Shown here: piece by piece, positions 50,358 through 58,125 of the stretch
How positions within the stretch are numbered: position 1 is the stretch's first letter
Layout: every line of letters starts with the position of its first letter
From: an uncultured Hungatella sp.
GTDB taxonomy: Bacteria; Bacillota; Clostridia; Lachnospirales; Lachnospiraceae
DNA: 64,000 bases
Direction of reading: 5' to 3'
Assembly (NCBI GenBank): GCA_910585645.1
Contig: CAJUFP010000007.1
Location: forward strand, 9,219 to 73,218
The notes under the pieces: model-generated
What the model saw: the letters and a program-made list of their open reading frames with translations, nothing else
The model's database searches: none
What the model was told of the DNA's origin: nothing
Translations under genes and position numbers: made by a program

Positions 50358-51184
50358 TACTCTAAAAACGGGCTTAGAATCTTCATGGCCTTTCTGTCCG
50401 CTTCCATGGGGTCAGGCAGATAGCCGGCCCCGGCGGTCTCCAAAGCCAGACAGCCTGTGTACCCATGTTCAGTGATGGACTTTATCATACCGTCCAGACC
50501 AGATTTCCCGTCCCCCCACGTCAGATGCATCCCGTCCACAAAATGAATGGACTGAATCTTCCCGCCAAAACAGGCAAACCAGTCCTCCAGCCGTTCCCCA
50601 TTGTATACAATAGCCCCGGTGTCAGCCATAACCCCAAAAGACGGATGGTCAATCCCACGCTCCATCCGCGCCATGTCCTCCATGGTCACTACCAGATTGG
50701 TCTCGCAGGACTTCAAGCTTTCCAGGACCATACGTACATGATGCTTCCCGGCCTCATAACAGAGCCTGCAGAGCATATCCTGGGAGCGCTTAAACGCTTC
50801 CTCCCTGTCATGGTCCAAATATCCCCAGCCGGAATTAACAGAAATACAGGGACTTCCCAGCTCCTCGCAGGCCAGGATACCGTTACGGAAATACTGAAAT
50901 ATCCGTTCTCTCTGTTCCGGTTCTTCCACCCCGATCTGATACCTGTAATTGGAACCGGTTACCAGAAATCCGGCAATGTCAAGGCCATGACTGCGGGCCG
51001 CCCTCTGTATGCGCCCGCACTCCGGATAAGACAAGAAATCACAGTCAAAATGAGGCGGCCCGCCCCACAGAAAGATGCTCTCAAACCCCAGACTTTCCAT
51101 GGCCTCCAGAAAATACTCAAAAGAATACCATTTATACATCAGATTCATACCTGCGATCTGCCGCCGCTTAATCTTCCCTTTCAC
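50357..51184 (-). CDS. Xylose-isomerase-like TIM-barrel sugar isomerase/epimerase (copy 2)
   Basis: A 276-residue member of the AP-endonuclease-2/xylose-isomerase-like superfamily, which epimerises or isomerises sugars, inosose or similar. Metal-site segments include VLESLKSCETN, FGVMADTGAIV and SIHFVDGMHLTWGDG, and the late LALETAG gives the last Glu. The start is GTG at 51184, with GGAGGGTGAAGG upstream. A longer frame has no site. It is 4 bp from the sister gene and overlaps the MATE gene. Only moderately similar to copy 1, so the two may act on successive intermediates or form a heteromer. Confidence 0.85.
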   Translation of the reverse strand: MKGKIKRRQIAGMNLMYKWYSFEYFLEAMESLGFESIFLWGGPPHFDCDFLSYPECGRIQRAARSHGLDIAGFLVTGSNYRYQIGVEEPEQRERIFQYFRNGILACEELGSPCISVNSGWGYLDHDREEAFKRSQDMLCRLCYEAGKHHVRMVLESLKSCETNLVVTMEDMARMERGIDHPSFGVMADTGAIVYNGERLEDWFACFGGKIQSIHFVDGMHLTWGDGKSGLDGMIKSITEHGYTGCLALETAGAGYLPDPMEADRKAMKILSPFLE

Positions 51185-51188
51185 ACCT

Positions 51189-52049
51189 TCACCCTCCCTG
51201 TGCCTGCCCATGGCAGTCCGCGCTTTCAAAAGCCCATGAAAGCATTTCCATTGTCCGCTCATCTGCTGCCCATGGCGCTTTCAGATAATTCCGGATCATA
51301 CAGTAACATCCGATTCTGCCAGAGTACCCGCTTTCCCTTAACCCGGCCCCAATATCAGCCAGATTCAGATAGCCGTCTCCCCAGTAATGTTTCCCGCCGT
51401 CAAACTTGGTGTTGGACAGGCATACATATCCAAGACTGTCCCCAAAACGGGAAAGCCAGAGCCTTACATCCTCCCCCGCCTCATAGACAGAGGCCACATC
51501 CATGGCAGGCCCTATGTTCTTTCCCTCCATCACGTTCATACACCAGACCATATCCTCGATGGTCCGTATCATATTGGTATGGTCACTGTAATGATTCAAA
51601 AGAAGGACTTTCATGCCCAAAGGCTTTGCCAGATCCGCCACATACCCAAGTTCCTCCTCCAGCCTGAAACGGCGCTCCTCCTCCCTGACATCCAGAAGAA
51701 AACCATTGGCAGTTACGACCATGGAGTCCGTCTCCAGCTCTGCCCCAAACTCCAGGCAGTATTTCAGATACTCATGTGTTTTCTCTCGCGCCTGGCTTCC
51801 AAGGGTATAACGCATAGAAGAAAACTCCGGAAGAAAGACGCCCGGCTCCAGCCCATAATAATCCATCATCTCCCGAAGCCTTCGCCCTCCTGATCTCCCG
51901 TAGGCGTCGATCCACACATGAGGGGTGGCCCCGAACAGATCCACCCGCCGAAACCCCAGCCGCCGCTGATGCTCCAAAAACGTCTCAAAGGTGTAAAACC
52001 TGTAGTGGGCATTTGAATTGCCAATGTCTGATACTGCTATGGATCTCAT
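51189..52049 (-). CDS. Xylose-isomerase-like TIM-barrel sugar isomerase/epimerase (copy 1)
   Basis: A 286-residue TIM barrel of the same superfamily. Segments include HYRFYTFETFLEHQRRLGF with VDLFGATPH, the VLLLNHYSDHTN strand (where copy 2 has VLESLKSCETN), IGPAMDVASVYEAG, and YVCLSNTKFDGGKHYWGDG. The usual metal-binding Glu in the beta-5 region appears replaced by Asn or His, so its activity may differ from copy 2. The start is the ATG at 52049 with AAGGAG upstream. It lies just beyond a terminator that follows the ABC binding-protein gene, so expression may depend on readthrough. Confidence 0.83.
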   Translation of the reverse strand: MRSIAVSDIGNSNAHYRFYTFETFLEHQRRLGFRRVDLFGATPHVWIDAYGRSGGRRLREMMDYYGLEPGVFLPEFSSMRYTLGSQAREKTHEYLKYCLEFGAELETDSMVVTANGFLLDVREEERRFRLEEELGYVADLAKPLGMKVLLLNHYSDHTNMIRTIEDMVWCMNVMEGKNIGPAMDVASVYEAGEDVRLWLSRFGDSLGYVCLSNTKFDGGKHYWGDGYLNLADIGAGLRESGYSGRIGCYCMIRNYLKAPWAADERTMEMLSWAFESADCHGQAQGG

Positions 52050-52092
52050 AAATTCTCCTTTCCTATTTCGCCCCGGACCTGTGATCAAAAAA

Positions 52093-52112
52093 GAGTCCGG
52101 CTTGCCGGACTC
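52093..52112 (-). terminator. Intrinsic terminator inside the cupin-ABC locus
   Basis: GAGTCCGGC / GCCGGACTC with a 2-nt loop, followed on the minus strand by TTTTTT. It lies between the binding-protein gene and the TIM-barrel genes, a usual way to favour binding-protein mRNA. Confidence 0.93.
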
Positions 52113-52129
52113 TCCTTAAGCCCAAAGGC

Positions 52130-53113
52130 CTACTTTTTATTCAGTATATTCTTGGAACTAAATCCCTCCAGAAGTTCCGGGTCATCCAGCTCAGCTATGG
52201 CTTCCTGCTCATAAGATGAAAATGTGCCATCTGATAAGATCGTATTCAGCCACTCATCTACCAGCTCCACAAAATCCTCATTGCCTTTGGGAATGGCAAT
52301 CGACGCGCCCGGGTCCCTGTCCACCGGAATATCAAAAGAAAGGTCATAATCAATCATCAGATCCGGGTTGGCTTTGCAGATAAGGATCGCGTATTTCTCA
52401 TTGAGCACAGCCGCGTCCACTTTCCCGTTGGCAACTGCCAGCACAATATCCGGAGTAGATTCGTAGTCAATCAGATTCGCCTGGGGATACTGCTCCGCAA
52501 AAGTGACCGAAGTGGAAGAACCCTGGAGAGACGCTGTACTAACGCCGCTCATCCCTTTATCCGGGGCAAATATCTCCTCATTTTCCCTGTCCTTTTTAAT
52601 CACGATCGTCTGGAGAGAGCGGTGATAGGGAATCGAAAAATCCATATTCTGCCTTCTCTCCTCCGTACCGGCCAGCGACGGGGCAAAGTCTACCTGTCCT
52701 GCCTGCAGCGCTGCCAAAACTCCCGGGAAGGTCATATCATTGATCTCAACTTCTACCTTTGTTCCCAGTTTCTCCGATACATAATCCGCCAATCCATAAC
52801 ACATGCTGATCTCAAACCCGCACAGTTTATCCTCCCCGTTCACAATCTTGTGAAATCTCCACGGCGGAGACTGGGCGTTAATAGCCGCAACAAGCTTTCC
52901 CGACTCCTTGGCTTTCTGAAGAATCGGTCCGTACTCCTGTGTCTCCCCGGCCTGGGCCTCTGTAGGGGCCTGGGTCTCGGCGGGAGCCTGGGCCGCCTGG
53001 GTTGTTTCCACCTTAGGGGGAGCCTGGGTCTCCTCCGATTTCGCGCCGCACCCTGCCAGTGTGCTTACCGCCATAACTGCCGCCATTGCTGCTGCCATCC
53101 ATCTTCTTTTCAT
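52130..53113 (-). CDS. ABC importer substrate-binding lipoprotein (polar amino-acid type)
   Basis: A 327-residue SBP_bac_3-family lipoprotein. The signal ends in LAGC, then comes a linker of TQAP repeats and the two-lobed domain: PPWRFHKIVNGEDKLCGFEISMCYGLADYV in segments, TFPGVLAALQAGQVDFAPSLAGTEERR, and LAVANGKVDAAVLNEKYA. The family binds polar or charged amino acids, opines or similar small acids. The start is the ATG at 53113 with AAGGAG upstream. It is the last of the three importer genes. The usual Arg that binds an alpha-carboxylate cannot be assigned safely, so the ligand is open. Confidence 0.92.
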   Translation of the reverse strand: MKRRWMAAAMAAVMAVSTLAGCGAKSEETQAPPKVETTQAAQAPAETQAPTEAQAGETQEYGPILQKAKESGKLVAAINAQSPPWRFHKIVNGEDKLCGFEISMCYGLADYVSEKLGTKVEVEINDMTFPGVLAALQAGQVDFAPSLAGTEERRQNMDFSIPYHRSLQTIVIKKDRENEEIFAPDKGMSGVSTASLQGSSTSVTFAEQYPQANLIDYESTPDIVLAVANGKVDAAVLNEKYAILICKANPDLMIDYDLSFDIPVDRDPGASIAIPKGNEDFVELVDEWLNTILSDGTFSSYEQEAIAELDDPELLEGFSSKNILNKK

Positions 53114-53133
53114 CACACTTCTCCTTTCTTAAA

Positions 53134-53856
53134 TCAAAGAACCTTTGACAAAAAGTCCTTTGTTCTCTCATGTACCGGATGATTCAAAAGTTCATCAGGA
53201 CTATTTTCCTCCAGGATAACCCCCTGGTCCAGAAACAAGATCCGGTCCGCCACTTCCCTGGCAAAGCCAATCTCATGAGTTACCACCACCATGGTCATTC
53301 CGTCCTTTGCCAGCTCCTTCATCAGGCTTAACACCTCCCCCACCATCTCAGGGTCCAGGGCGCTGGTGGGTTCGTCAAACAGCATGATATCCGGATTCAT
53401 GGCAAGGGAACGGGCTATGGCCACCCTCTGTTTCTGGCCTCCCGAAAGCTGGCTGGGGAACTGCCCCGCCTTCTCCTCAAGTCCCACCCTCTTTAACATC
53501 TTCATAGCCAGTTCATCGGCTTCCTCCCGCTTCATCTTCTTCACTTTCATAAGAGCCAGGGTTATGTTGTTAAGAACATTCTTATTGGCAAACAGGTTAA
53601 AATGCTGAAATACCATGCCAATCTTTCTTCTGTGCTCATCTAAGTTTACCTTTTTATTCATCAGCGACACCCCTTCAAAAATGATATCGCCTGCCGTAGG
53701 CTTCTCCAACAGGTTAAGGCAGCGGATAAACGTGCTCTTGCCGCCTCCTGAGGGACCGATGACACAGACCACCTGGCTCTTTTTTATAGTGACATTGATC
53801 CCGCGAAGAACATGAAGCTTCCCGAAGCTCTTCTCCAGATTGATTACGTCAAGCAC
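53134..53856 (-). CDS. ABC importer ATPase (GlnQ/HisP type)
   Basis: A 240-residue ATPase of the polar amino-acid uptake type. Walker A is GPSGGGKSTFIRCL, signature LSGGQKQRVAIARSL, Walker B IMLFDEPTSALDPE, with the H-loop VTHEIGF. It overlaps the permease gene by 8 bp. The binding-protein gene follows after 20 bp. Length and sequence fit the family closely. Confidence 0.95.
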   Translation of the reverse strand: MLDVINLEKSFGKLHVLRGINVTIKKSQVVCVIGPSGGGKSTFIRCLNLLEKPTAGDIIFEGVSLMNKKVNLDEHRRKIGMVFQHFNLFANKNVLNNITLALMKVKKMKREEADELAMKMLKRVGLEEKAGQFPSQLSGGQKQRVAIARSLAMNPDIMLFDEPTSALDPEMVGEVLSLMKELAKDGMTMVVVTHEIGFAREVADRILFLDQGVILEENSPDELLNHPVHERTKDFLSKVL

Positions 53857-54502
53857 TGTATTTCAGCCTCCTCTCAAGATAATTAACGCCCTTTTCCAGT
53901 ATAAAGCAGACAACGAAATACATGGTGGCCGCTATGATCAGAGGCTCAAATGCCAGGTAGGTATTGGCCCGCACGGTATTGGAGTTGTACATCAGCTCAT
54001 GGACGCCAATAACAGACATCATGGACGTATTTTTGATCAGGATTATAAACTGATTGCAAAGAGACGGAAGAATACTCTTTATCGCCTGGGGGATTACGAT
54101 CTCCTGCATTGCCTGCCAGTGAGACAGGCCAAGGCTCCTGGCCGCCTCCATCTGCCCTTTATCAACAGACTCGATCCCTCCCCTCACCGTCTCGCCGATA
54201 TACGCGCTGGCATTTACGGTCAACGCCACCACAGAGGCGGTAAACATGGTCATATTAAACGACAGGGAGTAGTACACAATATAAATCTGAATCAGCATAG
54301 GCGTGCCGCGGATAAAGCTTACATAGAACGCAACGACGTTTTTCAGCGCCCAGTTTCTGGACAGCCGCAGAATACCGATAATGATTCCAAACAAAATACT
54401 GGTAAGTACCGATACCACTGCGATTTTAAGGGTTGCGGACATTCCCTCCAGATAATAGTAGCTGTATTGCTCCCAAATAGAGATGACTTTTAAGTTGCCC
54501 AT
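53849..54502 (-). CDS. ABC importer permease (polar amino-acid type)
   Basis: A 217-residue HisMQ-type permease with about five membrane segments. The EAA loop reads EAARSLGLSHWQAMQEIVIPQAI, which couples to the ATPase. FIRGTPMLIQIYIVYYSL is typical of the family. A single permease gene implies a homodimer. GGAGGA precedes the ATG. It lies 32 bp after the bicupin gene. Confidence 0.94.
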   Translation of the reverse strand: MGNLKVISIWEQYSYYYLEGMSATLKIAVVSVLTSILFGIIIGILRLSRNWALKNVVAFYVSFIRGTPMLIQIYIVYYSLSFNMTMFTASVVALTVNASAYIGETVRGGIESVDKGQMEAARSLGLSHWQAMQEIVIPQAIKSILPSLCNQFIILIKNTSMMSVIGVHELMYNSNTVRANTYLAFEPLIIAATMYFVVCFILEKGVNYLERRLKYSA

Positions 54503-54534
54503 GGATGATGTCCTCCTTCCGTATTATTTCCAGA

Positions 54535-55302
54535 TCAATCCTCCGTCCACTCCTGCCCCGGCTCCAGGCTGACACAGAAATCTTTCTCCCTCACATAATG
54601 CTCGTACCACACATAGTAGATCTCTTTTCCCGGTTCCGCTAACAGCGAATGGTCAAAACCTGCCGGAATATAGCTCCACTCCCCGGCTTTGTGATTTACC
54701 ACCGGGGCGTCCTCCACTGTCATGTTAAAATCCGAGTTCCCAAGGCAGTAGTTCCACTGCTCCACCCTGTCATGGCCCTTCTCCACAGTGCCCTCTCCCA
54801 CTGCCCTCACAACCCCCAGCATGATCCGCCCCAGCTGTTTGGGACTGAAAATCCACCAGGAGGAAGTGTTGGGGCCTTTGCAGTCCTGGTCATAAATAAT
54901 GGCATCGCTCACAAGAGTAAAATAGGGAAGCCGGATATGGCAGTCATCATACAGTTCTTTATCCCACTGGTTCATCTCCACCACGCTTAAAACAAATTCC
55001 ATATCCTCATAAGCGTGAATCACATAGGGTTCCCTGTCAAAATCCGGCGCATAAAACGCCACCTCAGTAATCTTGTGGAGCGCCCTGGCTGACTTTACAT
55101 ACCCCCGCCCCCTGCCGAACATGAGAATCACCGTCTCCTCCCTGTAAAGCTTAGGGCTGACCTGACAGCCAGCTTTCAGGAAACACTTATAATTTCGGAT
55201 TCCTCCGGCGTAGGTTCCAGGAAGCAGCTCCGTCATATAAAATCCGTTTTTGTCATATTCCACATGAATATCTTCGTTCTTCACCACATATACCTTTTCC
55301 AT
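54535..55302 (-). CDS. Bicupin protein A
   Basis: A 255-residue two-domain cupin, homologous over its length to 55318-56061 and more distantly to 57060-57824. In the second cupin, the metal-ligand region reads KGHDRVEQW, where bicupin C has HTHDIVEQW. The first His is replaced, but His, Glu and the later DH are kept. Cupins of this size include ureidoglycine aminohydrolase-like and sugar isomerase enzymes, and the reaction here is unknown. AAGGAGG before the ATG at 55302 is strong. The gene lies between bicupin B and the importer permease. Confidence 0.8.
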   Translation of the reverse strand: MEKVYVVKNEDIHVEYDKNGFYMTELLPGTYAGGIRNYKCFLKAGCQVSPKLYREETVILMFGRGRGYVKSARALHKITEVAFYAPDFDREPYVIHAYEDMEFVLSVVEMNQWDKELYDDCHIRLPYFTLVSDAIIYDQDCKGPNTSSWWIFSPKQLGRIMLGVVRAVGEGTVEKGHDRVEQWNYCLGNSDFNMTVEDAPVVNHKAGEWSYIPAGFDHSLLAEPGKEIYYVWYEHYVREKDFCVSLEPGQEWTED

Positions 55303-55317
55303 GCCACACACCTCCTT

Positions 55318-56061
55318 TTAACGCCTTGGAGCAGGCTTTACGATAAAATCCTTTTCCTTTGCAAAATGTTCAAACCACACATAGTACGCTTCCTTCCCCT
55401 CCTCTGAAACAAGGGCATGATCCTCTCCTGCCGGGACAAAGCTCCAGTCTCCGGCAACCGTTCTCACGGTCTCATCTCCCACAGTCAGATTAAAGTCCGA
55501 ATTACCCACACAGTAGTTCCACTGATGCACAGCCCCGTGGCCTTTTTCCCTTGTGCCGTCCCCCACTGCCCTGACCGCGCCGATCATGATACGTCCCAGC
55601 TGCCTTCCCTGGAGCACGTTCCAGGACGAGGTTTTCGGCCCCTTGCAGCTCTGGTCATACACAGAACATTTGCTGATAGGGCGGAAGAAAGGCAGTCTTG
55701 CGTGGGACGCCCTGTAAACCTCCCAATCCCATTGGTTCATCTCCACCACGCTCAAAACAAATTCCATGTCCTCTACCGCATGGATCGTATACGGCGTTTT
55801 ATCGAACTCCGGAATATAAAAACTTAATTCTTCAATATTATGAGCGTCCTTCTCATCTGTCACATACCCTTTTCCCATGCCGAAAAACAAGATAACCGTC
55901 TTATCTCCATACAGCTTAGGGCTGTGGGCGCTTCCTGCCTTTAGCCTGCACCTGAAATTCCGGATACCGCCGTCATAAGTTCCGGGAAGCAGTTCTGTCA
56001 TTGCCAGTCCATGTTCGTCGTACGATACCTCCCTGCTTCTCCTGTCTATCTTAATGGCCAT
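55318..56061 (-). CDS. Bicupin protein B
   Basis: A 247-residue paralogue of bicupin A, sharing TELLPGTY-GGIRN, SFYIPEFDKTPYTIHA, DMEFVLSVVEMNQWD, and QWNYCVGNSDFN. In the second cupin the ligand region reads KGHGAVHQW. The Glu of the usual HxH-E set is a His here, an uncommon change that could tune metal choice. The late His (EDHALV) is kept. GGAGG before the ATG at 56061 is strong. It is 15 bp from bicupin A, which suggests a recent duplication followed by divergence or a heteromer. Confidence 0.8.
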   Translation of the reverse strand: MAIKIDRRSREVSYDEHGLAMTELLPGTYDGGIRNFRCRLKAGSAHSPKLYGDKTVILFFGMGKGYVTDEKDAHNIEELSFYIPEFDKTPYTIHAVEDMEFVLSVVEMNQWDWEVYRASHARLPFFRPISKCSVYDQSCKGPKTSSWNVLQGRQLGRIMIGAVRAVGDGTREKGHGAVHQWNYCVGNSDFNLTVGDETVRTVAGDWSFVPAGEDHALVSEEGKEAYYVWFEHFAKEKDFIVKPAPRR

Positions 56062-56085
56062 TTCATTACCTCCACTTCTCATTCA

Positions 56086-56994
56086 CTAATCCTTTGCCGC
56101 CTCCAGCCATGGCTTGGAGAGGATAAAGCGTTTCATCTCCCTGTCCCAGTATTTTATCGCGTCCGGATACAGATTGTGTCTGCCCTTGGACGCGGCCCGA
56201 TAGCAGATCCGCTCCTGGGGCGGCTCCTTGATGGTATAAAGCTTCATTCCCGCCTCTCGCTCCAACCGTTTCCCCATGGAGTGGGGAACCACGGACCAGC
56301 ACGCGTGACTTTTCATAAAGCTGAACGCAAACGGCGGCGAGTTCGTTTTCAGATAGGGAAGCTCCTTGGGGTTAAACCAGTGCTCAAACCACGTGTTTAG
56401 ATTCTGTTCTTTCCAGTCAAATTGACAGGCATCCCGGATATCCAGCTGTCTGGGATGGACACTGCTGCCCTCCAGCTTCATGGCCTCGGAAGCTGCCAGT
56501 ACCATCTGCTCCGTAAACAAGGGCGTCAGGGATATATTTTTCTGTCGTATAGGCTCAATCACATAGGCAATATCCACCTGCCCGTTTTCCAGCATCTCAT
56601 AAATATGCTCGCTGTTGTTGATCAGAAAATACATCTTCACCTTCTTATTGCGTCCAGCCACCTGATTGTACAGCTCGTCTAGCAGATAGATGGCCATACT
56701 TTCCACACATCCGATGCTGATGGACGGATAGCGGGATATGTCTTTAAAAGACTCGATATCGTACCGAATGTTTTTCAGACGTTCCGCTATGGGAAAAAAC
56801 ATCTCCCCCTCCTTTGTCAGGCACGTCTGATTCTGTCCCCTTCCACGCTCCACCAGTTTGCAGTCCAGTTCTTCCTCCAAAAGCCTTAGCCGGTAGCTGA
56901 CTGTAGATTGGGAGATAAAGAGGATTTTCGCTGCTTTTGAAACATTTCTCGTCCGTACCACTGCCAGAAATATCTCAATACTTTCTAAATCCAT
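56086..56994 (-). CDS. LysR-family regulator of the cupin locus
   Basis: A 302-residue LysR-type regulator. The N-terminal winged helix reads MDLESIEIFLAVVRTRNVSKAAKILFISQSTVSYRL in segments. The C-terminal co-inducer domain follows (ISIGCVESMAIYLLDELY). GGAGGACC stands before the ATG at 56994. It is placed inside the operon rather than divergent, between bicupins C and B, which is unusual for the family. The LysR-type box 57909-57941 upstream of bicupin C is its likely site, so it would control its own operon. Confidence 0.92.
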   Translation of the reverse strand: MDLESIEIFLAVVRTRNVSKAAKILFISQSTVSYRLRLLEEELDCKLVERGRGQNQTCLTKEGEMFFPIAERLKNIRYDIESFKDISRYPSISIGCVESMAIYLLDELYNQVAGRNKKVKMYFLINNSEHIYEMLENGQVDIAYVIEPIRQKNISLTPLFTEQMVLAASEAMKLEGSSVHPRQLDIRDACQFDWKEQNLNTWFEHWFNPKELPYLKTNSPPFAFSFMKSHACWSVVPHSMGKRLEREAGMKLYTIKEPPQERICYRAASKGRHNLYPDAIKYWDREMKRFILSKPWLEAAKD

Positions 56995-57059
56995 AGGTCC
57001 TCCTTCCTGCCGTATGTACTTTCGTCCCAATCAAAATCCCAGTCAGCCGCCTTTACCGG

Positions 57060-57824
57060 TTATTCTTCTGGAGCAATATCGACTTCCGGATACCCGTCCG
57101 TAGCCAGCTCCACCCAGAAATAATTAATCTTCTGGTCTGCCCGGGCCTTGCTTCCATGGGGCACTCCTCTGTCTGTGTAAGACACGTCATATGCTTCCAT
57201 CTCCACATCACCCTGGTCAGCAGTGTAAGTAAAACTGGAATCCTGAAGAACGAAATACCACTGTTCGACAATATCATGAGTATGGGTTCCCACAAAAGAC
57301 GGACCCTCGCCTACATTATACCCCATGCTGTACCTTCCAAGCTGCCTTCCCTCTAAAAGCAGATGGGAGCGGAGATTGGAACCGGCATCCCCGGTAAACC
57401 CTTCCGTGTAGCGCACACCGTCCCGGAACAGCCGGAACCTGGGAAGGACAATGTGCTGCAGTTTGAATCTCCGGATATCCCAGTCATTCATCACGCCGAT
57501 ATACCGGTAAAACTCCAGATCCTTCTCCCCGGCATGAATCTCAATCCCAGGGTCCCGGTCAAAGTCAGGACAAAATACTGCTCTGTCGTCTATATTGTAG
57601 GAGCGGTCTGTTGTCAGTACATACCCGCTTGCAGAAATAAACGCAAAAAACTGAATCTTATCCGTGATATGGAATAACTCCGGCTTCCAGACATGTCCCT
57701 TTTTCAGAACACACCGAAAAATCCTTAAATCTTCACTGCACCCAGCCAAAATCTCTGTCTGCGCCAGGCCGTTTTCAAACTGAAACGTAACGTCTTTTCC
57801 CTTAGCCAGTTGCATTTGTTTCAT
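57060..57824 (-). CDS. Bicupin protein C, first gene of the operon
   Basis: A 254-residue bicupin. The second domain keeps the full cupin metal set: HTHDIVEQW for His, His and Glu, then VPHG for the last His. The first domain has no clear metal set. It is only distantly related to bicupins A and B but shares the layout TEIL-G-LRIFRC, FCPDFDRDPGIEIHA, and EGRQLGRYSMG. AGGAGGATA before the ATG is strong. As the sole member with intact ligands it may be the active enzyme, with A and B as variants (inference). Confidence 0.82.
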   Translation of the reverse strand: MKQMQLAKGKDVTFQFENGLAQTEILAGCSEDLRIFRCVLKKGHVWKPELFHITDKIQFFAFISASGYVLTTDRSYNIDDRAVFCPDFDRDPGIEIHAGEKDLEFYRYIGVMNDWDIRRFKLQHIVLPRFRLFRDGVRYTEGFTGDAGSNLRSHLLLEGRQLGRYSMGYNVGEGPSFVGTHTHDIVEQWYFVLQDSSFTYTADQGDVEMEAYDVSYTDRGVPHGSKARADQKINYFWVELATDGYPEVDIAPEE

Positions 57825-57866
57825 TTTAATATCCTCCTATGTGATATTTTTATTTTTGATATGGGA

Positions 57867-57896
57867 ATTATACAAAATATCTGGCAATTAAGGCAA
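57867..57896 (-). promoter_or_regulatory. Promoter of the cupin-LysR-ABC operon
   Basis: -35 TTGCCT (57891-57896), 18-bp spacer, -10 TATAAT (57867-57872) on the minus strand. The weak -35 fits an activator-dependent promoter. Confidence 0.7.
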
Positions 57897-57908
57897 GTCA
57901 TCTGCAAT

Positions 57909-57941
57909 TATTTAGATTTTTATGGTTTAAATATCTAAATA
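57909..57941. promoter_or_regulatory. LysR-type box upstream of the cupin operon
   Basis: TATTTAGAT (57909-57917) is exactly inverted as ATCTAAATA (57933-57941), centred about 55 bp upstream of the -10. A T-N11-A core is present, as for LysR-type regulators. Confidence 0.6.
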
Positions 57942-58021
57942 TTCGATTATTATTGTTTTGGAATTGCTGATATTAGTATATCTTGATTTTCTACTTCTAA
58001 ACTTCGAGAATTATAAGAAAA

Positions 58022-58065
58022 AAAGGCTGCAAAGCAGGGTTCATTGCCCTGCCTTGCAGCCTTTC
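58022..58065. terminator. Terminator hairpin near the AAA/PD-(D/E)XK gene
   Basis: AAAGGCTGCAAAGCAGGG pairs with CCCTGCCTTGCAGCCTTT with one mismatch, and A-rich and T-rich flanks on both sides. It would end the 58126-59841 gene and insulate the cupin operon. Confidence 0.82.
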
Positions 58066-58125
58066 TCATTACAGCGTATTTCTGCCCTGTTCCTCTAAAC
58101 CACAGCCTGCGTCTTTCCCAAACCG

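Noticed and set aside
50465..51667. 400-codon plus-strand frame opposite the TIM-barrel genes
   Set aside because: Antisense shadow with no binding site or family.
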